Shown here in pieces: positions 49,816-58,226 of a stretch of 64,000 bases of DNA. The stretch is from a bacterium. Lineage in GTDB: Bacteria; UBP6; UBA1177. Below the pieces are notes generated by a model that saw only the letters and a list, made by a program, of their open reading frames with translations, did not search any database and was not told the DNA's origin. The position numbers and the translations under genes are program-made. Location: assembly GCA_017405875.1 (NCBI GenBank), contig JAFQZM010000022.1, positions 1 through 64,000 on the forward strand, written 5' to 3'. Every line of letters starts with the position of its first letter. Position 1 is the first letter of the stretch.

Positions 49816-49870
49816 CGGAATCCCGAGATTCCGGAATCAGGTTCGCGCCGCCGGGATCCCGAGATCCCGG
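49816..49870. terminator. twin hairpins between converging genes
   Basis: CGGAATC, CCGA, GATTCCG (49816-49833) and CCGGGATC, CCGA, GATCCCGG (49851-49870). The two stems differ slightly but have the same CCGA loop. They fill the 69-base gap between the ATPase-like gene and the converging lpdA and could end transcription from both sides, though no T-run follows on the plus strand. They may also belong to a dispersed palindrome family. Confidence 0.55.
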
Positions 49871-49883
49871 TATTATTTCGGCG

Positions 49884-51254
49884 CTAAATATGAATTGCTC
49901 TTCCGAGCGCGCCGAGAAGCGCTTCAAGTGATGCTTCCGAAAGTGTCGGATGAGGATGGATCGATTCGACGATTTCTTCTGCTGTAAGTCCTGCGTTCAT
50001 TGCCGGAATGAATTCCGAAATGAGGTCGGTCGCACCGTTTCCGATGATGTGAACGCCGAGAATCTTATGCGTTTCTTCGTCAATTATGACTTTTACGAAT
50101 CCGGTCGTGTGGTTTGCCGCAACAGCTTTTCCGTTCGCGCTGAATGGGAATTTGCCGACTTTGAATTTAAGTCCTTTCTCAGCCGCCTGAGCCTCTTTGA
50201 GACCCATCGACGCGATCGACGGAGTGCAGTAGATGCAAGCCGGATTGTAGAGGTAGTTTATCGGTTTAAGATCTTTCATTCCAGCGATCTGCTCAACAGC
50301 CAAAATTCCTTCGTGCTCTGCCGTGTGTGCGAGCATCGGGGTGAAAATGACGTCGCCGACTGCGTAGATTCCCGGAACGTTCGTGCGGCAGAATTCGTCA
50401 ACGGGGATGAAACCGCGTCTGTCGGGAGTGATTCCGGCAGCTTCGAGGTTGAGGTTCGCCGTATTCGGAGAGCGTCCGACGCAGGAAAGAACCTGTTCAG
50501 CCTCAACGACATTTCCGTTTGCGAGAGTGAGCGTTACGCTTTCTTCCCTAACTTCAGCTTTTTCAACCGAAGTACCTGTAATTATTTTGATTTTTTTCTT
50601 CTTAAACTCTTTTGTGAGTTCTTTCGAAATGTCTGCGTCTTCCATCGGAATGATCGAATTCATCGCTTCGATTATCGTTACTTCGACTCCGAAAGTGCGG
50701 TAAACGAAACCAAGCTCGACTCCGATAACGCCGCCGCCGATTATTGCAAGGCTTTTCGGCAGTTTAGCCTGGAAAAGCGCCTGATCGGAACTGATTATTT
50801 TTTTGTTATCGATTGAGAAATTGGGGAAATCGCGGACAACCGATCCTGTTGCAATGATGATGTTTTCAGCGTCAAATTCGGTTTCGCCGGCTTTTACGGT
50901 GTGGGGCGAAGTGAATTGTGCTTCAGCCTGAACGAGACGGACGTTGTTTTTCTTGAAAAGGTATGCAATACCCATTCTGTTCTTCGACGCCGCGTTTTTT
51001 GCGTGGTCATTTACTTTTGTCCAGTCAAATTCGGCACTTGCCGTGATTCCTAAAGCCTCTGCGCCAAGTATCGAATTGAATGTTTCTGCTGCCGAAATGA
51101 GCGCTTTCGTCGGGATGCAGCCGCGGTTGAGGCATGTTCCGCCGACAAATCCGCGTTCGATGACGACCGGTTCTAACCCAAGCTGAGCCGCTCTGATTGC
51201 TGCAACATAACCGCCTGGACCTGCACCGATGATGAGAAGTTTTACTTTTTCCAT
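49884..51254 (-). CDS. lpdA: dihydrolipoyl dehydrogenase
   Basis: 456 residues. FAD-binding GAGPGGYVAAI; redox-active pair C41/C46 in GGTCLNRGCIPTKA; NAD-binding GGGVIGVELGF; FAD motif GIYAVGDV; catalytic HPHPTLSE (H435 as the base) near the C-terminus. It reoxidises dihydrolipoamide in 2-oxoacid dehydrogenases or the glycine cleavage system. No E1/E2 or gcv genes are adjacent, so its complex is not known. AGGAGG precedes the ATG. Confidence 0.95.
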   Translation of the reverse strand: MEKVKLLIIGAGPGGYVAAIRAAQLGLEPVVIERGFVGGTCLNRGCIPTKALISAAETFNSILGAEALGITASAEFDWTKVNDHAKNAASKNRMGIAYLFKKNNVRLVQAEAQFTSPHTVKAGETEFDAENIIIATGSVVRDFPNFSIDNKKIISSDQALFQAKLPKSLAIIGGGVIGVELGFVYRTFGVEVTIIEAMNSIIPMEDADISKELTKEFKKKKIKIITGTSVEKAEVREESVTLTLANGNVVEAEQVLSCVGRSPNTANLNLEAAGITPDRRGFIPVDEFCRTNVPGIYAVGDVIFTPMLAHTAEHEGILAVEQIAGMKDLKPINYLYNPACIYCTPSIASMGLKEAQAAEKGLKFKVGKFPFSANGKAVAANHTTGFVKVIIDEETHKILGVHIIGNGATDLISEFIPAMNAGLTAEEIVESIHPHPTLSEASLEALLGALGRAIHI

Positions 51255-51317
51255 TATTTCCTCCTTAAAAAATAAAAAGAATCAACAAATTGCGCGCAAT
51301 ATTAGGAAAAAGCGGGA

Positions 51318-51344
51318 AAAAGGCAAAATTTTTGTTGCCTTTTT
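51318..51344. terminator. hairpin with T-run between divergent genes
   Basis: AAGGCAA and TTGCCTT arms around an eight-base AT-rich loop, followed by a run of T on the plus strand. It has the form of an intrinsic terminator but lies between the divergent lpdA and radical SAM genes, so it would act on a rightward leader transcript or be incidental. Confidence 0.4.
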
Positions 51345-51400
51345 TATTTCAGGTATTATAAAGGCTGTGCTTTTGTTTTTTAAGGTTGTTAAGGGCTTTT

Positions 51401-52648
51401 ATGGAACTTGTTGAAAAACTTGAGATTTTGGGCGCTGCGGCAAAGTTCGACGCAAGCTGTTCGTCGAGCGGAAGCAGCAGAAAAGGTGTCGAAGGCGGCA
51501 TCGGAAGCGCATACAGAGCCGGGATTTGTCACAGCTGGGCTGCTGACGGCAGATGCATAAGTCTGCTCAAAGTTCTGTTCACGAACTACTGCATAAACGA
51601 CTGTGCCTACTGCATAAACAGGCGCAGCAACGACGTGAAGCGGGCGACTTTCACGGTTGACGAGCTTGTCTCGCTCACGATGAATTTCTACAAAAGAAAC
51701 TACATCGAAGGGCTTTTTTTAAGTTCAGGCATCATAAAAAATGCCGATTTTACTATGGAAAAGCTGATTGCGGTAGCAAAAAAACTTAGAAATGAAGAGA
51801 ATTTTCACGGCTATATTCATTTGAAAGTGATTCCGGGAGCGAGCGACATTCTGATAAAAGAGGCAGGGCTCTATGCCGACAGAGTTTCTGTAAATATTGA
51901 ACTTCCTTCAGAAAAAAGTCTGAAACTTCTCACCGAAAAAAGCAAAGAATCGATAATAAAACCGATGACCGACATAACCGGCGACATCGTTGAAAACAGG
52001 GAAGAGAGGAGAAAAACGAAAAAACTTCCGCTTTTTGCTCCTGCCGGGCAGACAACTCAGCTTATTGTCGGTGCAACGCCCGAAACCGACCGGAAAATAG
52101 TGAAACTGACAGAGGCTTTCTACAAAAAATTCAGCATGAAAAGGGTTTACTACTCGGCTTTCGTGCCTGTAAATTCCGACAACCGCCTTCCCGTTGTTTC
52201 GATGCCTCCGCTTGACCGAGAGCACAGGCTCTATCAGGCTGACTGGCTCATGCGTTTTTACGGTTTTCAGGCTGACGAAATCGTAACGGAGGAAAATCCG
52301 TTTCTTTCCGACGACATCGATCCGAAGGCAGTCTGGGCGATGCGGAACATGCACCTTTTTCCGCTTGAAATCAACACCGCAGCGTTCGAAATGATTCTGC
52401 GCGTGCCGGGAATAGGGCGGACATCGGCTTTTCGGATAATTTATGCGAGAAAAAACGGCTCGCTCGATTTCGACGACCTCAAAAGAATCGGCGTTGTCCT
52501 CAAAAGGGCGCGCTATTTCATCACCTGCAAAGGAAAAATGATGACAGACACTCTTATTACCGAGAAAAGTGTTTTCGAGGCGATGAAAACAACGAGTACT
52601 AAAGCGGGTGCGGCTGACCACACTTACGAGCAGCTTTCACTGTTTTGA
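51401..52648 (+). CDS. putative DNA modification/repair radical SAM protein (TIGR03916 type)
   Basis: 415 residues. TNYCINDCAYCINRRS gives C64, C68 and C71 in the CX3CX2C pattern that binds the radical SAM [4Fe-4S] cluster. FLSSGIIKNADFTMEKLI and HLKVIPGAS fit the barrel. A helix-hairpin-helix (ILRVPGIGRTSAFRIIYARK) near the C-terminus suggests DNA binding. The family is known as a linked pair with the protein encoded next, sometimes together with a uracil-DNA-glycosylase. GTTG..GGGC precedes the ATG weakly. Substrate unknown. Confidence 0.84.
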   Translation: MELVEKLEILGAAAKFDASCSSSGSSRKGVEGGIGSAYRAGICHSWAADGRCISLLKVLFTNYCINDCAYCINRRSNDVKRATFTVDELVSLTMNFYKRNYIEGLFLSSGIIKNADFTMEKLIAVAKKLRNEENFHGYIHLKVIPGASDILIKEAGLYADRVSVNIELPSEKSLKLLTEKSKESIIKPMTDITGDIVENREERRKTKKLPLFAPAGQTTQLIVGATPETDRKIVKLTEAFYKKFSMKRVYYSAFVPVNSDNRLPVVSMPPLDREHRLYQADWLMRFYGFQADEIVTEENPFLSDDIDPKAVWAMRNMHLFPLEINTAAFEMILRVPGIGRTSAFRIIYARKNGSLDFDDLKRIGVVLKRARYFITCKGKMMTDTLITEKSVFEAMKTTSTKAGAADHTYEQLSLF

Positions 52649-52652
52649 AACC

Positions 52653-53414
52653 ATGATTTTTCTCTATGACGGCACATTTGAAGGTTTTTTGAGCGCTGTT
52701 TTTGACGCTTTTACCTGCAAAGAAGATGTTGCGATTGAAAAAAGAGAAGGTTGGCAGCCGCAATTTTTTACTGAAACAACAGAACTCGAAACATCACCGG
52801 AAAAAGCGGAAAGAGTTGTAAATAAACTTCTGTCAATATGCGGGCGACGCGGATTTTCGGCGATAGTCCAGATTTTTCTTTCCGAAGAGGAAAATGCTGA
52901 AACATATACATTTCACCTTGTTAAATCGGTGATGAAATACGGTTCGAAGGCTTTTTCACGCTTTCAAGATGAAAAAATCACGCGAGCTATGGAATTTAGA
53001 AAAAGAGTCTCTAAGGAGTGTGACAAAATTTTGGGAATTCTGCGCTTTACCGAGCTTGCAAACGGTGTTTTCTATGCTCCGTTCGAACCTGATCACAATA
53101 TCCTTCCTCTTATCACCGGTCATTTTTACGAGCGTCTTTCCGGGTGTTGCTGGATGATCCACGACATCAGGCGCGGAAATGCAATTTATCACAGCAAAGG
53201 GAAAATGGAAAATGTTGAATTTGTTGATGAAATGACATCTCACCTGAATATGGCGGATCTTCTGGGAAAATCCGAAAACGAGGACGATTTTGCAAAGATG
53301 TGGCGCGGTTACTTCAAAACGATAGCCATTGAAACCCGCATAAATCCTAAATTACAAAGGCAGTTCATGCCGCAGCGTTACTGGAAATACATGACGGAAA
53401 AGAAGAACGGGTAA
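52653..53414 (+). CDS. probable DNA-metabolism protein (TIGR03915/DUF4130 family)
   Basis: 253 residues. It begins IFLYDGTFEGFLSAVFDAFT, the family hallmark; FVDEMTSHLNMADLL is less usual, and FYAPFEPDHNILPLITGHFY then ERLSGCCWMIHDIRRGNAIY match its conserved centre (HF.eRl....W.i.D..R). It starts four bases after the radical SAM gene and forms the known two-gene unit. The family has been associated with DNA repair by context only. No catalytic residues are established. Confidence 0.82.
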   Translation: MIFLYDGTFEGFLSAVFDAFTCKEDVAIEKREGWQPQFFTETTELETSPEKAERVVNKLLSICGRRGFSAIVQIFLSEEENAETYTFHLVKSVMKYGSKAFSRFQDEKITRAMEFRKRVSKECDKILGILRFTELANGVFYAPFEPDHNILPLITGHFYERLSGCCWMIHDIRRGNAIYHSKGKMENVEFVDEMTSHLNMADLLGKSENEDDFAKMWRGYFKTIAIETRINPKLQRQFMPQRYWKYMTEKKNG

Positions 53415-53500
53415 GGGTCTCATTGTTGACTTTATTTGCCGCAAACCGATAATGCACAATCTTTTGTTTATTGATTGAAGTGAGTAAATCATAAAAAAGC

Positions 53501-55516
53501 ATGAGCAAATTTCCTAAATTCGACAAACAGGAAACCAAAGAAGGAAACATCAGACGTTTCGTCGCAAAGTGTCTGGAAAGGATGAAACACGACAATGTCC
53601 GCCCGTGTGAAGATGAAAAAATTGAGGATATAATCAAAATTCTGTCCGAGTTTCTGAGTGAGAAAGAGGCTAAGGATCTGCTCAGTATCGCAAATTACGA
53701 CAAGATTCTGGGAAAAGATGAAGAAGCCGATTTCTTGGAATTGAGAAGCAAACTCTTTGAATTAAGTGAAAAAACGAGTGATTATGAAAAGTTTCTTAAA
53801 AGTTTTTACTATGACGTTCTTCCGACGGTACTGATTGCCGATTTTCACGGCTTCGGCAAGGTGAGGAATGATTTTCTCCGCTATTTCATTCTTTGGGATA
53901 ACTTCGCCGATAAAAAGAAAATGATAATAGGCTGGATTCCGAAATACAGCTTTGAAGCATCGAAGAAGATTAATTCTGAAAAGCTGGATAAATTAAACGA
54001 TATTAAAGCGTTTTATGAATTTGCGGCAAAAGAGATTGCGTTTCTTATCTATGATCAACCGACAACTTTGTGTTTTTACAATGTTTTCAGAGGATTATTC
54101 AATAACTTGGATTTTTTTAAGGCTGTTATTGAAGAAAAAATGCTCCAGCCGGAAGATGTTCTCGATATATTCTCTTTTCATCCCGATTTGTTTAAAGTGC
54201 TGGATATTTTCGGGATGCCGAATAATGAGAAGTTCGAATTCGATGTTTTTGACCGTGAAACAAAGCTGAAATATGCCGAAATCCTTTTCTCATGGGAAGA
54301 AATGACAAATTACCTTGCCAAAAAAGTTTCCGGGTTCGGTATTGGTATTGATGAATTCAGAAACAGAGGGTTCTTCTCTTTTATGATGAAACTCGATCCA
54401 GAGTATAGAAAGCCGATAAAAAGGCGTGTGTTTAAAATAAATTTAAGAAATTTGGAGGAGTTGAGAGATGCCTGCGATCTTTTTGTGAATTTTGGCGAGA
54501 TTCTGCTTGGACAGCTTGGACGCTGCTGCAACGGTGAAGCGGCGGAGTCTCAGGAAGAGAGAGTTGAGTATCTTAAGGAGTTTCTTGAGGAGTGGGTGCT
54601 CGGGAAATGGTATTTTACGGAGCTTCCGGAACTTTTTCAGAAAATAGTCTTAGTTTTGCATACATTGGATTTTTGCGGAAAAAGTGCCGATTTTTCCGAA
54701 GTCGGAATCGACAAAGATGCTTTGAAAAAAGAGATAGACACGTTTTTGGGTGAGCTTAAAAAAATTGCTGCATCGGGTGGTAAACCGTCTGATTATTATG
54801 AAAACAAGCCTTTTGAGTCATTCAATATTCCTAATGTTGAATCCTATATCTCGACTCAGGCGTTTCACGCAGCCGTCTCGTTTTTGAGAGAGTGTTTCGG
54901 CGCCTGGAAGGCTGTGAAGCCGATGCTTGCGATTTTCAGGAATCTCAAGGAGCAGGCTTATTCGATCGATATGGAACATTACGAGTATGACCGCTACACT
55001 TGGGCTTTCGTGCCGGTGCGCATAACGCCGCTTCTCGGCAGTCTGGAAAGTGAAGAAGCTGCTAAAGTGTGCGAAGAGTGGTTCAAGCATCTTGCAGGTC
55101 TGCTCAAATCTGCGGATGATTTTGCAATAAACAAGCGCAAAGAAAACCCGGAAGATGTGCCGGAAGAATTTAAGGAAGGCTATGATATTACGGTCATTGA
55201 ACCTCATCCGCTCTGGAGAGAGGCTTTCTGCGAGGCGGCAGGAGATCTGAGAGTCAATTTGGGTTGCAAATCTGTTTTCAATCACTTGAAAAAAAACGAT
55301 ATTGACAAAGATGTGAGGGAAGCGGCGGCAAAAACTCTGGAGCGTATTGAAAAAATCAAGGGAAAATTCGATTCCGGTTCGAGAAAACGGGCGCTTCTCA
55401 ACGCGTGGTGGTGGTACAGGGTCGCTCACCTGAAGAGTCTGGGAATCAATTTCGACTGGGTTTCCGCGCAAAACCTTAAGAGCAAAGAAGTCAAAATAAA
55501 TTATCCGAAAGTTTAA
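53501..55516 (+). CDS. large protein of unknown function with HEAT-like C-terminus
   Basis: 671 residues, not recognised. No signal peptide or membrane segment, so probably cytoplasmic. It is strongly helical and charged, with a middle of aromatic-rich helices (FYNVFRGLFNNLDFFKAVIE, CLxxVLHTLDFCGKS-like). The C-terminal 120 residues contain EAAGDLRVNLGCKSVFNHLK and VREAAAKTLERIEKIKGKF, which look like HEAT repeats. The ATG at 53501 has only a weak ribosome site. It stands alone, 86 bases after the DNA-metabolism pair, and is followed by a 387-base gap. A nucleic-acid or complex-scaffold role is possible but unproven. Confidence 0.6.
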   Translation: MSKFPKFDKQETKEGNIRRFVAKCLERMKHDNVRPCEDEKIEDIIKILSEFLSEKEAKDLLSIANYDKILGKDEEADFLELRSKLFELSEKTSDYEKFLKSFYYDVLPTVLIADFHGFGKVRNDFLRYFILWDNFADKKKMIIGWIPKYSFEASKKINSEKLDKLNDIKAFYEFAAKEIAFLIYDQPTTLCFYNVFRGLFNNLDFFKAVIEEKMLQPEDVLDIFSFHPDLFKVLDIFGMPNNEKFEFDVFDRETKLKYAEILFSWEEMTNYLAKKVSGFGIGIDEFRNRGFFSFMMKLDPEYRKPIKRRVFKINLRNLEELRDACDLFVNFGEILLGQLGRCCNGEAAESQEERVEYLKEFLEEWVLGKWYFTELPELFQKIVLVLHTLDFCGKSADFSEVGIDKDALKKEIDTFLGELKKIAASGGKPSDYYENKPFESFNIPNVESYISTQAFHAAVSFLRECFGAWKAVKPMLAIFRNLKEQAYSIDMEHYEYDRYTWAFVPVRITPLLGSLESEEAAKVCEEWFKHLAGLLKSADDFAINKRKENPEDVPEEFKEGYDITVIEPHPLWREAFCEAAGDLRVNLGCKSVFNHLKKNDIDKDVREAAAKTLERIEKIKGKFDSGSRKRALLNAWWWYRVAHLKSLGINFDWVSAQNLKSKEVKINYPKV

Positions 55517-55834
55517 AGAAAAAATTTGTTTTTTTCTGAAAAATCCCTAAAATTCCGCGTTTATTGTTGCTGATAAGTAGCAGATGTTATTTGTGCGATC
55601 TGGGAAGGTTTCCCGCTTGTCGTGAACGGCGGACATTTCGCCGGCAGATAACGAAGTTACGGAAAGCGTAAAAGTTTTTTGTGACTTCGGATGGTTGTTT
55701 ATCAGGTGTAAACAGTCATTTTTAATCAGCATAACATTCGAGTTTGTTTTATCGGAAAAGGGCGGAAAGCGTTTTTTCAGGCGTTTTTTCTTTTTTTGAA
55801 CCTTTACGTTTCCAAATCTGATGAAACAAAAAAA
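55517..55834. other. intergenic region without recognised gene
   Basis: No convincing coding frame, tRNA or terminator. The region is AT-rich towards its right end and runs into the operator-like site at 55835. A leftward 97-codon frame here (55547-55840) lacks protein-like composition and a ribosome site. Confidence 0.4.
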
Positions 55835-55855
55835 TTGCATACCAAAATGGTAGCA
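55835..55855 (+). promoter_or_regulatory. operator-like site 1 upstream of small regulator candidate
   Basis: TTGCAT directly followed by ACCAAAATGGTAGCA. ACCA and TGGT form a short palindrome (TACCA, AAA, TGGTA). The same arrangement, TTGACA followed by ACCAATTTGGTAGCA, occurs at 56382-56402 after the gene. The TTG(C/A) parts resemble -35 boxes, with the palindrome in the spacer. Matching -10 boxes are not obvious. Confidence 0.5.
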
Positions 55856-55903
55856 TTTTTTTCAAAAAGGGTAGGTCTGTTTTTGGTAAACCCGGGAGAC
55901 AAA

Positions 55904-56377
55904 ATGACGAAAAAAACAGGTGTTATGGTTTTGATTGATCTGGTGAGGGCGCTCGGTTATAAAAATCCCGAAAAGCTCGCAAACTGGATCCGCGACATTA
56001 TCAAAAACAAGGAAGATTTCGACAAACGGTTTCATATCGCAGGTCCGGAGCGCGATTTCGGCAGAAGGGAGGAAAAGTTCCTGCTTGATGCCGATGCCGT
56101 TGTGCTGGTGGAAAACCTCTGCTTTCTGAAACCTTATATGTCGTGCTTCGGAAAGTCGATGGAGGACAGCCGTGAATTCCAGCCTTACAGGATTCTTGCC
56201 AAAGAGAAAGGTTTCAATAAGGCTGAACTCGAAAGAAAGTATAAACGGCTTCGTGACGAACTTCAGGCAATGAAGGAGAAAAGCGAATGCGCTCTGATGG
56301 AACTCGAAACATTCCATGCGATTCTTGTTAGCGGAGAACCGATTGATATTACTAAAGAAAAGTTGGTGAAGAAGTAA
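55904..56377 (+). CDS. small protein with possible DNA-binding N-terminus, function unknown
   Basis: 157 residues. VMVLIDLVRALGYKNPEKLA then NWIRDIIKNKEDFDKRFHIA resembles the helix arrangement of phage-type KilA-N/antirepressor-like domains, but the match is weak. The C-terminus is a coiled coil (ELERKYKRLRDELQAMKEKS). GGGAG precedes the ATG at 55904; in-frame codons upstream at 55796 would place the start inside the operator-like site. Two matching operator-like sites bracket the gene, which suggests it regulates itself and the following lipoprotein gene. Confidence 0.5.
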   Translation: MTKKTGVMVLIDLVRALGYKNPEKLANWIRDIIKNKEDFDKRFHIAGPERDFGRREEKFLLDADAVVLVENLCFLKPYMSCFGKSMEDSREFQPYRILAKEKGFNKAELERKYKRLRDELQAMKEKSECALMELETFHAILVSGEPIDITKEKLVKK

Positions 56378-56381
56378 TTTT

Positions 56382-56402
56382 TTGACAACCAATTTGGTAG
56401 CA
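56382..56402 (+). promoter_or_regulatory. operator-like site 2 upstream of lipoprotein gene
   Basis: TTGACA, a consensus -35 box, directly followed by ACCAATTTGGTAGCA. ACCAA and TTGGT form a palindrome. It repeats site 1 at 55835-55855, including the trailing TAGCA. The lipoprotein ATG is 48 bases downstream. Confidence 0.5.
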
Positions 56403-56449
56403 ATAGCAAGGTTTTGTTTTATTTGTTTTATCAATTTCAGGAGGAGAAA

Positions 56450-57346
56450 ATGAAAAAATTTCTTGTTTGTGCAGCTATGATTGCTGCAATGTTTCTGACA
56501 GTTTCCTGCGGCGGAAGCGGCAGTGATGACAACAACAGCGGCGACAACAACGCTTCCCAGCTCTGTCACTACGGCGAGTACAAATGCGACGGCGGAAATT
56601 CTTATTTCTGCGGCTACATGGATTCAGGCAACGATCTGACTTGGAAATTTGCGGAACAGTGCTCTAACGGATGTGATTCCGTGACTGGAAAATGTTCTGA
56701 AGGTTCCAACAGCAATGAAAACGAGAACAACAACGAGAACAACAACGGTGACAGCGATTATCCTGCAGCGGATAATTCCTACAATGCAAATTACGGCTTC
56801 ATTTCGCTGAATTTCTCGTTTGACGGCATCGGAAACGCTGATGACAGCGATTTTACTTCGGACAATTACGCTTACGGAACAGAAGAGGGCGATGCCTATG
56901 CGACGGGAACTTACGGCAACGGAAGTGCAGCGATCAATCCTGCAAATGCATCGACATTTGTTAAACATGCAAACTATTATTCTTCAGAGAATTTAATTGA
57001 TATTCAACAGATGCCTGTTTTTTTAAGTGACGGCGAATATATAGGAGGAAATCCGGTTGTTATGCTGCAGATCAATGCGAATCAGGCTTCGGTCGGCAAC
57101 ATGAGCGTCGGTCTTAATGAAGAAGATGTTGCGCTGTATGTTGTGGAAGTAAATTGGAGTACTCATCAGATAAAATGTATCCACGCTTTTGCTGAAGGTC
57201 AGACCAATATTTCGAAACTCGGTGACCTTCTTTATCACGGTGCATTACAGCTGACCGGTGCTTTGCAGCTTTACAGCCCGAAAAATTATAAGGGTAATGA
57301 CGTTTCATCTGTTTTCAACTTTAGTACCTGTCCCGCCGTCTATTAA
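56450..57346 (+). CDS. lipoprotein with Asn/Glu-rich linker, function unknown
   Basis: 298 residues. The signal peptide ends in a lipobox (LTVSC) followed by GGSGSDDNNSGDNN, a flexible tether. A Cys-containing motif of the YxCDGxxxxxC type (GEYKCDGGNSYFCGYMD, CSNGCDSVTGKC) resembles those in the 29 kb lipoprotein. An NENENNNENNNGD linker leads to a C-terminal 190-residue domain with no recognised family (NYGFISLNFSFDGIGNADDS). GGAGGAG precedes the ATG. Probably outer-membrane-anchored and under the operator-like site upstream. Confidence 0.7.
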   Translation: MKKFLVCAAMIAAMFLTVSCGGSGSDDNNSGDNNASQLCHYGEYKCDGGNSYFCGYMDSGNDLTWKFAEQCSNGCDSVTGKCSEGSNSNENENNNENNNGDSDYPAADNSYNANYGFISLNFSFDGIGNADDSDFTSDNYAYGTEEGDAYATGTYGNGSAAINPANASTFVKHANYYSSENLIDIQQMPVFLSDGEYIGGNPVVMLQINANQASVGNMSVGLNEEDVALYVVEVNWSTHQIKCIHAFAEGQTNISKLGDLLYHGALQLTGALQLYSPKNYKGNDVSSVFNFSTCPAVY

Positions 57347-57449
57347 TTCTGAGTTTATCCCGGTATTCTGACTTATTCTACATATAAAAATTGTTATTTT
57401 TTGATTTCTGCTTAAAATCTGTCGGTTTTTTTTGTTTAAGGAGGCAAAA

Positions 57450-58190
57450 ATGAAAAAAATTTCTATGTTCATGCTGATGATTTTCGGAATGTTTATGCTT
57501 TTTGCGCAGGATGCTGCTCCTGAAACTGCTCAGGAAAATGCTGTCGCTCCAGAAACGGCTCAAACACCCGCTGAAACTGCTCCTGAACAGGCTCAACCCG
57601 CTGAAAACACTGCCGAACCTGTAGAAACAGCGCCTGAAACGACTCAGGAACCCGTACAAACTGCTGAAACGCCTGCGGAACAAAACGTAGAAACTTCACC
57701 TGAAACACCCGCGGAAACTGCGGAACAAAAGGTAGAAACGGAGCCTGAAACGTCTCAGGAAACCGCAGAACAGGATGTTGAAAAGGCAAAAACCGCTAAA
57801 AAATCGAAAAAAAACCGCTCTGAAAAACCGCAGAAAATCAAAATGGACAGACCTTATGCCGGTGCCGGAATACCGCTTATTGCAATCGGCGCAGTATCTT
57901 TCGCAGTTATGATGCCTGCTATGGGAGCTATGGCGTTTGCAGCTTCCGATGCATGCGAGGGCAAAGACTGGGGTTTCTGCGAGGAGCTTCACGACAACAA
58001 TAAAAAGCATCACACCGCATGGACTGTAGGTGCTGTTATGACCGGAGTTGTCGGCGCAGGAATGATTGTTGTCGGATCATGGATGACAAGTGTTAAAAAA
58101 CCTAAAGAAAATCAATGCGTTGAGTTGAAGAATATGGCCGTTCTCCCGACGAAGGAAGGAATGTATGCTTCAATAGGTTTTGGTTTCTGA
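57450..58190 (+). CDS. exported protein with PETA-repeat linker and two membrane segments
   Basis: 246 residues. A signal peptide or first helix (FMLMIFGMFMLFA) precedes about 90 residues of Pro-Glu-Thr-Ala repeats (PETAQE, PAETAPE, VETAPETTQE, VETSPETPAE) that would span the periplasm. A basic segment (KTAKKSKKNRSEKPQKIK) follows, then two hydrophobic helices (IPLIAIGAVSFAVMMPAMGA and AVMTGVVGAGMIVVGSWM) separated by a Cys-containing loop. GGAGG precedes the ATG. Function unknown. The DNA of the repeats resembles that of the SPOR protein at 61 kb (GTAGAAAC and CCTGAAACGTCTC units). Confidence 0.65.
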   Translation: MKKISMFMLMIFGMFMLFAQDAAPETAQENAVAPETAQTPAETAPEQAQPAENTAEPVETAPETTQEPVQTAETPAEQNVETSPETPAETAEQKVETEPETSQETAEQDVEKAKTAKKSKKNRSEKPQKIKMDRPYAGAGIPLIAIGAVSFAVMMPAMGAMAFAASDACEGKDWGFCEELHDNNKKHHTAWTVGAVMTGVVGAGMIVVGSWMTSVKKPKENQCVELKNMAVLPTKEGMYASIGFGF

Positions 58191-58226
58191 CCAGAATAGA
58201 CCGCTTATATTTTGAGGGGAAAAATT

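Noticed and set aside
49950-50816. 288-codon plus-strand frame
   Set aside because: Opposite lpdA, whose motifs are intact; the antisense product is Arg/Phe/Ser-rich without known motifs.
51318-51344. Riboswitch upstream of the radical SAM gene
   Set aside because: Only a single hairpin with a T-run was seen; no conserved aptamer core was recognised.
55547-55840. 97-codon minus-strand frame
   Set aside because: No ribosome site or protein-like pattern, and it overlaps the operator-like site.
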